Positions 7,173 through 14,448 of a stretch of 14,518 bases of DNA are shown here, piece after piece. Origin of the DNA: Ureibacillus thermophilus (GTDB lineage Bacteria > Bacillota > Bacilli > Bacillales_A > Planococcaceae); the NCBI RefSeq assembly GCF_042657185.1, contig NZ_JBHSNN010000065.1; one strand, written 5' to 3'. The translations under genes and the position numbers were made by a program. Below the pieces are notes generated by a model, which had not been told where the DNA came from, did not search any database, and saw nothing but the letters and a program-made list of their open reading frames with translations. The first letter of the stretch is position 1. Each line of letters begins with the position of its first letter.

Positions 7173-9535
7173 ATTTCTTCCACCTGCTCTTTCACTGTTA
7201 ATGATTTCATAAAGTTAACAATTTCTTGTACTATATTGCGGCGTAGTTCTTGATAGTTTTTCTCAAATAATTCTAATCCTTCACGCTGGTAAATGCGCAT
7301 TGGGTCTTCTTGTTGATACTGGCGCAAACCAATTCCTTCTTTTAAGTGGGTCATTTGTTCAAGATGTTTTATCCAAATACTATCGATATAATTAAGCATT
7401 ACTTGTGTTGAAACTTCCATTACCCGTTCGTTTTCTTTGAAGCTTTCAATGAATTCCAATAATTCATCAAGAGAAGGCTTTATTGCCGCTAAAATGCGTT
7501 TTACTTTTGGTTCATTGCGGTCAATGGTTACAGGAGTAAGGAATAGGGAATTGATTACTCTCTCGATCTCATCGTGTTTCCATTCGCTTACATCCAACTC
7601 TTCCGGTGCGTTATCGTGAACAGCAAATTCAACTGTGTCTACAACCATTTCTTTTAATAGTTTGATTGTATTGTCGCTTTCGAGCACTTTATCGCGAAGG
7701 CTGTAAATAACGCGACGTTGATCGTTAATGACATCATCCAGTTTTAAGTTGTATTCGCGCATGGAGAAGTAGGCGCCTTCCACAATCCGTTGTGTGCGGT
7801 CGATGAGTTCGTTAATTTCTTTATTCAAGATGCGGCCTTCTTCATCAACAACCATTTTCTTTTTGAATTTTTCCACGTCTTCTTTCGCGAAACGGCGGAA
7901 CATATCGTCTTCAATCGACAGAATAAATCGGCTTTCCCCTGGGTCGCCTTGCCGTCCTGAACGACCTCTTAACTGGTTGTCGATCCGGCGGCTTTCATGT
8001 TTTTCTGTACCGATGACATATAAACCGCCAAGTTCTGCAACACCTTCGCCAAGAACGATGTCGGTACCACGTCCAGCCATATTGGTTGCCACGGTGATGC
8101 GTCCTTTTTGGCCAGCTTGGGAAATTAATTCCACTTCTTGTTCCACGGTTTTTGCGTTCAGCAACTGATAAGGAAGGCCCTCTTTATCTAAATATTTAGC
8201 GACTTCTTCAGATTGAAGAATAGAAGTCGTTCCAATTAAAATGGGCTGTCCTTTTTTGTGGCGTTCTTTTACTTCTTTCACTACATATTTGTATTTAGCA
8301 TCTTTAGATTCAAAAATGATGTCCGGATGGTCAACGCGGATTTTTGGACGGTTCGTTGGAATTTGGATAACCCGCATGCCGTAAACTTCTAAAAACTCTT
8401 TTTCTTGCGTTTTTGCTGTACCAGTCATTCCCGATAGAATCGGATACATGCGGAAATAGTTTTGGATGGTGATTTGAGCTTGGGCTTTATTTTCTTCTGT
8501 GATTGGAACGCCTTCTTTTGCTTCAATGGCTTGGTGCAAACCATCTGATAAAGAACGACCTTCCATAATCCGTCCTGTGAACATATCCACAAGCTGCACT
8601 TTGCCATCTTTTATGATGTAATCGACATTTTTTTCAAACATCACATGAGCTCGAACTGCTTGAATCACATAGTGATAGAGGGTTTGGTGTTCCAGGTCGT
8701 ACAAATTGTCAACACCAAAGGCTTCCTCTACTTTTTCAATTCCTCGCTCAGTAAGCGTTGTTGCTTTTGTTTCATCATCATATTCGTAATCGACATCTTT
8801 GACGAAACGTTTTGCCAAGATGGCAGCAATTCGGTGCAATTCTTCATTGGCTTTCATTTTTCCTGCAATGATGAGCGGCGTTTTTGCTTCATCAATAAGA
8901 ACGGAGTCCACTTCGTCAATGATGGCGAAGTGATATGGACGCTGCACTTTATCTTCAAGGTTGCGAACCATATTGTCGCGCAAATAGTCAAAGCCAAATT
9001 CCGTACCTACGCCATAGGTAATATCTGCTTGATAGGCGCGTTTTTTATCAGCCGGGTCCATCATTGGCAAATTCAATCCAACGGTTAACCCTAAAAAGCG
9101 GTGAATTTGACCGATTAATTCATAGTCCCGTTTTGCTAAATAATCGTTTACGGTAATCACGTGCACGCCTTTTCCTTCAAGAGCTCGAACATAAGAAGGA
9201 AGGGAAGCAACCAACGTTTTCCCTTCTCCAGTAGCCATTTCCGAAATATTTCCTTCCGCAATCACCAGACCACCGATTAATTGCACGTCATAGTGCCGCA
9301 TATTTAACACGCGCTTTGAGGCTTCACGTACAACGGCAAAGGCATCTGGGATAATGTCGTGAATTGTTGCACCGTTTTGCAATTGTTCTTTAAATTTATT
9401 TGTCATACTTCGAAGCTCGTCGTCCGACATAGCTTCATAAGTAGCTTCCAATTGATTAATTTGATTAACGATTTTATAGTAAGGTTTTAATTCTCTTTTA
9501 CTTGTTTTTTCCTTATTTTTTAAGAAAGATAACAT
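7169..9535 (-). CDS. secA2: Accessory Sec translocase ATPase SecA2
   Basis: A SecA-type motor that uses ATP to drive a subset of preproteins, here probably S-layer proteins, through SecYEG. Numbered from the chosen start (788 residues), it has Walker A GEGKT at 103-107, DEVD with SVLIDEAKTPLIIAG at about 207-222, GTDIVLGEG, and the helicase motif RGRSGRQGDPG at 523-533. It lacks the C-terminal cysteine-rich zinc tail of housekeeping SecA and ends in NFMKSLTVKEQVEEI, which supports SecA2 over SecA1. The pairing with slaP is the strongest evidence. The start is the ATG at 9535. AAAAGGAG lies 13 bases upstream, and the likely promoter leaves only about a dozen transcribed bases before the other candidate, ATG 9568 (799 residues). 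Confidence 0.93.
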   Translation of the reverse strand: MLSFLKNKEKTSKRELKPYYKIVNQINQLEATYEAMSDDELRSMTNKFKEQLQNGATIHDIIPDAFAVVREASKRVLNMRHYDVQLIGGLVIAEGNISEMATGEGKTLVASLPSYVRALEGKGVHVITVNDYLAKRDYELIGQIHRFLGLTVGLNLPMMDPADKKRAYQADITYGVGTEFGFDYLRDNMVRNLEDKVQRPYHFAIIDEVDSVLIDEAKTPLIIAGKMKANEELHRIAAILAKRFVKDVDYEYDDETKATTLTERGIEKVEEAFGVDNLYDLEHQTLYHYVIQAVRAHVMFEKNVDYIIKDGKVQLVDMFTGRIMEGRSLSDGLHQAIEAKEGVPITEENKAQAQITIQNYFRMYPILSGMTGTAKTQEKEFLEVYGMRVIQIPTNRPKIRVDHPDIIFESKDAKYKYVVKEVKERHKKGQPILIGTTSILQSEEVAKYLDKEGLPYQLLNAKTVEQEVELISQAGQKGRITVATNMAGRGTDIVLGEGVAELGGLYVIGTEKHESRRIDNQLRGRSGRQGDPGESRFILSIEDDMFRRFAKEDVEKFKKKMVVDEEGRILNKEINELIDRTQRIVEGAYFSMREYNLKLDDVINDQRRVIYSLRDKVLESDNTIKLLKEMVVDTVEFAVHDNAPEELDVSEWKHDEIERVINSLFLTPVTIDRNEPKVKRILAAIKPSLDELLEFIESFKENERVMEVSTQVMLNYIDSIWIKHLEQMTHLKEGIGLRQYQQEDPMRIYQREGLELFEKNYQELRRNIVQEIVNFMKSLTVKEQVEEI

Positions 9536-9586
9536 TTTAGTGATTGCGCTCCTTTTATCCTGTCTCATCTTGTAGACTCTTCACTT

Positions 9587-9615
9587 ATTCTATCAAACTT
9601 TTGATTGGATGACTA
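9587..9615 (-). promoter_or_regulatory. Promoter of secA2-slaP
   Basis: On the minus strand, TAGTCA (9610-9615) and TAGAAT (9587-9592) are 17 bases apart, and TG one base before the -10 makes it an extended -10 promoter. Transcription would begin near 9580. A near-palindrome, ATCAAACTTTTGAT at 9593-9606, overlaps the spacer and could be a regulator site. Confidence 0.6.
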
Positions 9616-9771
9616 CTTCGCACCAAGGAAAAATAATGGGGTGGTGAAAATTAACAAATTATGTTTTGGATATAGAAAAGAAGGAATTTCAGTGAAAAAC
9701 TGTTACATTAAGATTATCTCGGTTAGAATATGGCAATTATTAAAATTCGATTACGTTTTTGAAACGTTGTG
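9616..9771. other. Plain intergenic sequence between the secA2 promoter and the 41-bp array
   Basis: Together with the array and the terminator at 10092-10129, this makes up the gene-free stretch from 9569 to 10135. I see no protein-like frame, no clear promoter and no stable hairpin here. Confidence 0.4.
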
Positions 9772-10024
9772 TTAGTACGTTTGGTTTCTTAATATCAATA
9801 GGATTGGATGGCATCTTCATTTGGTGCGTTTGGCTTCTTAATAGGAGCGGATGCAGCCCATTTGGTGCGTTTGGCTTCTTAATAGGAGTGGATGCAGCCC
9901 ATTTGGTGCGTTTGGCTTCTTAATAGGAGCGGATGCAGCCCATTTGGTGCGTTTAACTTCTCAATAGGGGCGGATGGTACTGTATTCGTGCGGATACCTT
10001 CTCAATTGGAGCAGATCCAAGCTC
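9772..10024. repeat. 41-bp tandem repeat (minisatellite), about six units
   Basis: Units of exactly 41 bp start at 9820, 9861, 9902, 9943 and 9984. The first three begin TTTGGTGCGTTTGGCTTCTT. Units 1 and 3 are identical and unit 2 differs by one base (T at 9889). Unit 4 diverges in its second half, and unit 5 is about 60-70 percent alike. A degenerate unit with a short insertion precedes them (9772-9819). Because 41 is not a multiple of three, the array cannot code a repeated peptide in one frame. It lies about 160 bp upstream of the secA2 promoter and downstream of the protease gene. Confidence 0.88.
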
Positions 10025-10091
10025 ATTTTTATCATCCCATTTCGTTCGAATAAATCCTAACTTATTTTCTAGCACCGTATTTTTTCTCTAC

Positions 10092-10129
10092 AAAAAAATG
10101 GCATTGGCTTCATCTACCAACACCATTTT
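10092..10129 (-). terminator. Terminator of the S41 protease gene
   Basis: On the minus strand a 13-base stem with two G-U pairs, made by 10117-10129 and 10095-10107 around a 9-base loop, runs into seven T's (the A's at 10092-10098, partly within the stem). It begins 7 bases after the protease stop codon. This is a good rho-independent terminator. Confidence 0.75.
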
Positions 10130-10135
10130 AAATAA

Positions 10136-11569
10136 TTAATTCTCTACTGTAATGTGCAAGTAAATCCCATTGATAGGAGATTTTCCTTTCGAATCTTTTA
10201 ACGTTGGATGAACAATGAGCATATATTCTGCTCCGGAAGTTAGTGGTTGTTTTGGTGTTATGTATAATTCATTTCCTTCCGCATGCAAATCAACTTCTAT
10301 TTGATTTCCGCCTAAAGCAACTAAATCCACGTCGTCATCCTTTACGGTGCCGATTTTTCGGTTTAATGTCACTTTAAACGTTTTTGTTGTTGGAATATTC
10401 ATTAAACTTTTCAACTCTTTATAATTCGCCAGTTGTTCTTTAATAGCATCATAATGTGCTTGATAAATAGGATTAGAAGAAGTTTCTATATTAGGTTTTA
10501 CTCCGATTTTATTGATGGAGTTGCCTTTTGGACTTAAAAATTCGCCGATGGTTAATTTTAAATATCCATTATCTGAAAGTCCATAAAAGCCTTGCATTGT
10601 TCCTTTGCCGTAAGTATTTTCACCATATAAAACAGCCGCATTGTAGTCTTTCAAAGCAGCAGCGGTCATTTCAGAGGCGCTGGCGCTGTACCGGTTGATG
10701 AGCAGTTTTGTATTGCTGTCAAAAATCGGTTGGATATATTTTGGCAAACCAATAAGGAGAGCCCCATTTTCTGTTAATGTATATTTATTGTCCTCGTTAT
10801 CATAGTATAAATAGTAATTTGTGTTATTTTCTTTCATTTTAACTTGATAAGCATAAGAAGCATCTTTAAATAAAGCAATTACTTCTTCAGCTGCATCTAC
10901 ATATCCGCCGCCGTTATTTTGCAAATCTAAGATGAAAGTAGTGGCTCCTTGATTCTTAAGTTTTGTATATTCTTTTTTGATTAAATCCGCTGCATCTTCT
11001 GAAAAGGATAGAAGATATATATAGCCTACATTTCCATAAAGCAATTTGCTTGTTGCAACAGGTATGGAAAACGGTTTGCGAGTAAGAATTTTCACGACCT
11101 TTTGGCCATTTGGTTTTAAAATTTCAAGAGTAACCCTAGTATTTTCATCGCCTAAAATCAATTTTTGTCCTTCTTCAAGAGATTTTCCTTTAAGAGAAAT
11201 GGAGTCAACTTTTGTAATAATATCTCCTGGTTCGATGCCATTTTCCGCTGCACTGCCTTTTTCGATGACATTGGTTACTAAAAGCCCTTCTTCATGCAGC
11301 TGAATGACAACACCGATTCCAATTTGTTTCATGTTGACTGAATCAAGAAATTCTTGAAACTCATTATTAGAAAAATAGGCGGAATAGGGGTCTAACATTT
11401 CAATCAGTTCATCTATGGTGCGGGCACTATTGATATTTCCTTTAATTTCACCCACATATTCGCTTCGAATCATTTCTTTTGCTTCTTGGAGTGGAGAAGC
11501 AGCTTGTGTATCCCATGGAATTATGAAGAAAAAGAATAAAATTAGAAAATATAAATAGATTTTTTTCAT
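10136..11569 (-). CDS. Secreted S41 C-terminal processing protease with PDZ and Ig-like tail
   Basis: A 477-residue serine protease of the CtpA/CtpB family. A signal peptide (MKKIYLYFLILFFFFIIPWD, cut near TQA-AS) sends it across the membrane. A helical segment with DPYSAYF (60-66) comes next, then a PDZ domain (about 82-165) that selects substrate C-termini. The protease core has S299 in SASASEM, K322 in YGKGTMQ and Q326, the expected Ser-Lys-Gln triad. Residues about 395-477 (FKVTLNRKIG, then LYITPKQPLTSGAEYMLIV, then LKDSKGKSP) look like an SbsA-type Ig-like domain, a fold common in S-layer and wall proteins and unusual for CtpB. The site GAGGTGA lies 4 bases before ATG. Substrates are unknown. 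Single-gene unit with its own promoter and terminator. Confidence 0.88.
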   Translation of the reverse strand: MKKIYLYFLILFFFFIIPWDTQAASPLQEAKEMIRSEYVGEIKGNINSARTIDELIEMLDPYSAYFSNNEFQEFLDSVNMKQIGIGVVIQLHEEGLLVTNVIEKGSAAENGIEPGDIITKVDSISLKGKSLEEGQKLILGDENTRVTLEILKPNGQKVVKILTRKPFSIPVATSKLLYGNVGYIYLLSFSEDAADLIKKEYTKLKNQGATTFILDLQNNGGGYVDAAEEVIALFKDASYAYQVKMKENNTNYYLYYDNEDNKYTLTENGALLIGLPKYIQPIFDSNTKLLINRYSASASEMTAAALKDYNAAVLYGENTYGKGTMQGFYGLSDNGYLKLTIGEFLSPKGNSINKIGVKPNIETSSNPIYQAHYDAIKEQLANYKELKSLMNIPTTKTFKVTLNRKIGTVKDDDVDLVALGGNQIEVDLHAEGNELYITPKQPLTSGAEYMLIVHPTLKDSKGKSPINGIYLHITVEN

Positions 11570-11596
11570 TATGTCACCTCATCTTTCAATAAATCT

Positions 11597-11602
11597 ATTA
11601 TA
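11597..11602 (-). promoter_or_regulatory. Extended -10 promoter of the S41 protease gene
   Basis: On the minus strand TATAAT occupies 11597-11602 and is preceded by TGT, giving the extended -10 pattern TGnTATAAT. No good -35 is seen at 17 bases. Transcription would start about 20 bases before the gene. Confidence 0.55.
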
Positions 11603-11681
11603 ACAATTTTAGGAAAATTAGAGAAAGAAAAATTGATTTGGTTGCAATAGAAAGAAAAAATGGTATTCCATTGCGAAATAA

Positions 11682-11777
11682 AAACTAAGTAAAAATTTCA
11701 ACGAAGAGTGGCAAAGAAAGTTTGAAGAATTGTATGTATATGGATGGGGAAATACAGAGGATTCTCCGTTTATATAA
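11682..11777 (+). pseudogene. Possible orphan coding remnant
   Basis: This frame has no start codon but reads as a plausible protein piece: NFNEEWQRKFEELYVYGWG, then NTEDSPFI and a stop. It opens after a stop at 11679 and has no ribosome binding site. The rest of the space between the protease and brnQ genes holds nothing else protein-like. It may be the tail of a lost gene or chance; the family is not recognised. Confidence 0.2.
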
Positions 11778-11798
11778 CATATGAAGAAAAAATTTTAT

Positions 11799-11847
11799 TT
11801 AAAACAAAAAGACCTAAGCAGATGTGGCTCAGGTCTTTTTGTTTTAA
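11799..11847. terminator. Terminator of brnQ (bidirectional shape)
   Basis: A 17-base perfect stem has arms at 11799-11815 and 11831-11847, with core AAAAAGACCT pairing with AGGTCTTTTT and a 15-base loop. It overlaps the brnQ stop codon (11844-11846). The T-rich descending arm serves brnQ on the minus strand. Confidence 0.8.
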
Positions 11848-13175
11848 TGAGTTACCGTTTTTGCGGATTTTGTCATTAAATGAATCACCCAGCCAATGAG
11901 TGCACCGACAATTGCCGGAATCAGCCAGCCAAGACTTTGGTCATGTAATGGAAGGGTACCTACGATATTGGCATACCATTTAATTTCAAATCCAGCCCCA
12001 CTGATGCCGTCATATAAGCTGACGAATGCAGTTGCAGCCAGTGCAAGAGTGTAAACGATTGGCGCACGGTTCCAAGCTTTGTCCATCATCACCATAAACA
12101 TTAGCACGATGGAGATTGGATAGATGAATAATAAAACAGGCAATGTAATAGAAATTAATTTCGCTAAACCAAAGTTGGAAACGATGAATGAAAAAATCGT
12201 AAATACAATAGTAAAAGTTTTGTATGAGATTTTCGGAAATAATTTTGTGAAAAATGTTGCGTTGGCTGAAATTAATCCAACAGCTGTTGTTACACAGGCA
12301 AGGATGATAACAAGTGACAAAAAAATATTCCCGGCATTGCCGTACAACGCTTTTGCCGATGCAGCAATCACGCTTCCTCCATCGTCAAAATATCCAGTGA
12401 CGGTAGGACTTGTTACCCCAATCCAAGATAAAGAAATATAAACGAAAGAAAGTCCAAGGGCGGCAACCACCCCTGCAAAAATCGTAATAGATACTTGTTT
12501 TGCCCGATCTATAATGCCTTTTGCTTGAATAGATTGAACAATGACAATCCCAAATACAAGGGAAGCGAGTACGTCCATTGTTAAGTAGCCTTCAATAAAT
12601 CCTTTCGAAAAGGCGTTATGGATATATTCGCCTTGTGCTGCTTGAATAGCCCCCATTGGCGTAATCACACTTTTAATAGCAAGCAATAAGATGACCATTA
12701 ATAATGCTGGCGTTAATACTTTCCCGATGCGGTCAACAAGTTTTGTCGGGTTGATCGCTAAATATAAACAAACTGCAAAGAAAATGAACGATGTAATAAA
12801 TAACGGCACCCAACTGTCGCTATTGGATAAATACGGAGCGATGCCGATTTGATATGTCACCGCTCCGGTACGAGGGATCGCAAAGAACGGCCCAATGGAT
12901 AAATAAACAATAGATGTGAAAATAATGCCAAACCATGGATGAATGCGGCTGGAGATTTGCTGCAAGTCCCCTCCGTTTTTGGCAACAGCCACGATACCCA
13001 TTAATGGCAAACCGACACCCGTAATAAGGAAACCGATGATGGCTGGAATGAAGTTTTCTCCAGCCTGCTGACCTAATAACGGTGGGAAGATAATATTTCC
13101 AGCTCCTAAAAAAAGAGCAAATAGCAAAAATCCGACTGCTAAATTATCTTTTACAAATTTTCTGAAATTGTTCAT
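11844..13175 (-). CDS. brnQ: BrnQ branched-chain amino acid:cation symporter
   Basis: A 443-residue transporter of the LIVCS family that takes up leucine, isoleucine and valine with sodium or protons. About 12 hydrophobic segments span the protein. The N-terminal block VGFLLFALFLGAGNIIFPP and the next conserved stretch SIGPFFAIPRTGAVTYQIG are hallmarks of the family, as is the GNAGN segment near the middle. The length is normal. The ribosome site is AAAGGAG, 11 bases upstream of ATG. It stands alone with its own promoter (13246-13274), and a CodY-like site just downstream suggests repression when branched-chain amino acids are plentiful. It has no evident functional link to the surface genes beside it. 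Confidence 0.93.
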   Translation of the reverse strand: MNNFRKFVKDNLAVGFLLFALFLGAGNIIFPPLLGQQAGENFIPAIIGFLITGVGLPLMGIVAVAKNGGDLQQISSRIHPWFGIIFTSIVYLSIGPFFAIPRTGAVTYQIGIAPYLSNSDSWVPLFITSFIFFAVCLYLAINPTKLVDRIGKVLTPALLMVILLLAIKSVITPMGAIQAAQGEYIHNAFSKGFIEGYLTMDVLASLVFGIVIVQSIQAKGIIDRAKQVSITIFAGVVAALGLSFVYISLSWIGVTSPTVTGYFDDGGSVIAASAKALYGNAGNIFLSLVIILACVTTAVGLISANATFFTKLFPKISYKTFTIVFTIFSFIVSNFGLAKLISITLPVLLFIYPISIVLMFMVMMDKAWNRAPIVYTLALAATAFVSLYDGISGAGFEIKWYANIVGTLPLHDQSLGWLIPAIVGALIGWVIHLMTKSAKTVTH

Positions 13176-13209
13176 CGCTGTAAAATCTCCTTTAATTCAA
13201 AAGAAATGA

Positions 13210-13224
13210 AATTTTCAAAAAACT
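13210..13224. promoter_or_regulatory. CodY-box-like site in the brnQ leader
   Basis: AATTTTCAAAAAACT matches the CodY consensus AATTTTCWGAAAATT at 13 of 15 positions. It lies about 15-30 bases downstream of the predicted transcription start, where a bound repressor could block elongation. CodY control of branched-chain amino acid uptake is well established in Bacillus. Low-GC sequence makes chance matches common. Confidence 0.4.
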
Positions 13225-13245
13225 TATGTTTATTGATACTGTCGA

Positions 13246-13274
13246 ATTTTATCATATATTGTCGAAAAGGACAA
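13246..13274 (-). promoter_or_regulatory. Promoter of brnQ
   Basis: On the minus strand TTGTCC (13269-13274) and TAAAAT (13246-13251) are exactly 17 bases apart, with TGA before the -10 giving an extended -10. The heptamer TGTCGAA occurs twice here, at 13240-13246 and 13260-13266, 20 bases apart on the plus strand and so two helical turns apart. This could be a regulator site. Confidence 0.65.
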
Positions 13275-13326
13275 ATAAGATTTTTATATTTTTTTAAAAT
13301 GTTCGAAATCAATTATTCGATTAAAT

Positions 13327-13354
13327 TTGAAATCAAGTTTTATATTTTTAGATT
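13327..13354 (+). promoter_or_regulatory. Weak candidate promoter of the LysM-NlpC/P60 gene
   Basis: TTGAAA at 13327-13332 and TAGATT at 13349-13354 have a 16-base spacer. They would start transcription about 40 bases before the gene. The -10 is a poor match, and the divergent gene brnQ shares this 224-bp region. Confidence 0.35.
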
Positions 13355-13399
13355 CCCACCGAAATAATTAATAAGAGAAAGAATTCGGGAGGGATCGTT

Positions 13400-14305
13400 A
13401 TGCCTAAAGGAAAATCAAAATTGCTGACTTTAAGTGCGTGTGTGTGTGCAAGTTTTATTTTTGCTCCCAATGCTTTGGCAGATACAGAAAGAACGAATGC
13501 AAAAGCAGCTCTTCAAATTGACACAAAGAATATAATAGTATCAAATAATGTGGTTGTAAATGATAATCGTTCCATGACAAGGAAAGAAACTTTGTCAAAA
13601 GCGCGGATGACAAAGGCGCAACCTTTAAAACAAACTGCGAATTCCGTTGTTACATATCAAGTGAAACAAGGCGATACGTTAACAATAATTTCAAAACAAT
13701 ACAATGTATCGATTGATGATCTCATCAAGTGGAATCAATTAGCCTCTGCTGATTTGATTTATGTTGGACAAACATTGAAAATCTATCCTTCATCTGCTGC
13801 AGTAGTTAACGAAAATCAAGCTGTGGAAACGGAAAAAACTGCTAGCGAAGCATCTGCAATAGACAAGGTGATTGAAAAGCAATTGGCAAAGGAACGAATG
13901 ATTCAATCTGGAGTGAGTGAAAAAGGACAAGCAATCTATCAAAATGTTTTAAATCTTGCTTATGAATTGATTGGGACTCCTTATGTGTACGGTGGAAATA
14001 CACCAGAAGGGTTTGATTGTTCAGGGTTTGTCCGCTATGTATTTTTTAATGCGGGATTAAATATTGAACGAAAAAGCAGCGAAGATTATTTTATGAAGGA
14101 TACAACAATAGTGGAAAATCCGGTGCCGGGGGATGTGGTATTCTTTAAAAATACGATTAAAGAAGGCATCTCTCATATGGGGATTTACATAGGAGACGGA
14201 AAGTTTATCCATGCAGGGACCGATGGAGTTGAAATTTCTAAATTGGACTATGCTTATTGGAAAACGCGATTTGTGGCGTTTAAAAGATTTAATTTAATCA
14301 AGTAA
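13400..14305 (+). CDS. Secreted LysM and NlpC/P60 peptidoglycan hydrolase
   Basis: A 301-residue D,L-endopeptidase-type wall hydrolase. The signal peptide covers residues 1-27 (hydrophobic core LLTLSACVCASFIFAP, cut after NALA). A low-complexity linker leads to one LysM domain at about 85-129 (TYQVKQGDTLTIISKQYNVS, ending VGQTLKIYP), which binds glycan strands. A helical linker follows, then an NlpC/P60 domain at about 181-297. It has the catalytic cysteine in DCSGF (C207), the catalytic histidine in SHMGIYIGDG (H259) and a second conserved histidine, H271. A strong GGGAGGG site lies 6 bases before ATG. Domain order matches LytE/LytF/CwlS-type autolysins, which usually have more LysM copies. 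The exact bond cut is not certain. Transcribed divergently from brnQ. Confidence 0.92.
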   Translation: MPKGKSKLLTLSACVCASFIFAPNALADTERTNAKAALQIDTKNIIVSNNVVVNDNRSMTRKETLSKARMTKAQPLKQTANSVVTYQVKQGDTLTIISKQYNVSIDDLIKWNQLASADLIYVGQTLKIYPSSAAVVNENQAVETEKTASEASAIDKVIEKQLAKERMIQSGVSEKGQAIYQNVLNLAYELIGTPYVYGGNTPEGFDCSGFVRYVFFNAGLNIERKSSEDYFMKDTTIVENPVPGDVVFFKNTIKEGISHMGIYIGDGKFIHAGTDGVEISKLDYAYWKTRFVAFKRFNLIK

Positions 14306-14314
14306 GGAAATATA

Positions 14315-14344
14315 GGGGAGCTGAAATTCATTTGGAGGCTCCCC
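14315..14344 (+). terminator. Hairpin after the NlpC/P60 gene
   Basis: GGGGAGC at 14315-14321 pairs perfectly with GCTCCCC at 14338-14344 around a 16-base loop, 9 bases after the stop codon. The following T content is poor (TTAGTAGTT), so termination strength is uncertain. Confidence 0.5.
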
Positions 14345-14390
14345 TTAGTAGTTGCTGTAACTACCGCAAATGCAAAGTTAAAAGAAGTGA

Positions 14391-14448
14391 AGGGGCGTCT
14401 GAAAAGTCATTTTGCGACGCCCCCTTTGCGGCTTTTGTTAGAGTTTTT
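14391..14448. repeat. Dispersed GC-rich hairpin repeat, second copy
   Basis: GGGGCGTC at 14392-14399 pairs with GACGCCCC at 14416-14423. The segment CCCCCTTTGCGGCT, then GTTAGAGTTT, matches the reverse complement of about 4920-4979 after murJ, where the same GGGGCGTCTGAAAAGT block is found. It is a repeat family, here placed directly against the start of another repeat at 14449. Confidence 0.65.

Noticed and set aside
8645..9088. 147-codon open frame on the plus strand
   Set aside because: It lies wholly antisense to the conserved SecA2 motor region and shows no domain or ribosome site. It is a shadow of the secA2 codons, as are the frames at 7794-8168 and 7437-7619.
9536..9568. Eleven-residue extension of SecA2 from ATG 9568
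   Set aside because: It has no good ribosome site, the predicted transcript start is only about a dozen bases away, and the AAAAGGAG site lies inside it, serving ATG 9535.
9772..10024. CRISPR array
   Set aside because: The 41-bp units are directly adjacent with no unique spacers, and no cas genes are nearby.
13176..13399. T-box or other riboswitch upstream of brnQ
   Set aside because: The leader is short, and no T-box motif or extended stem series is seen. The predicted transcript start lies only about 65 bases before the gene.
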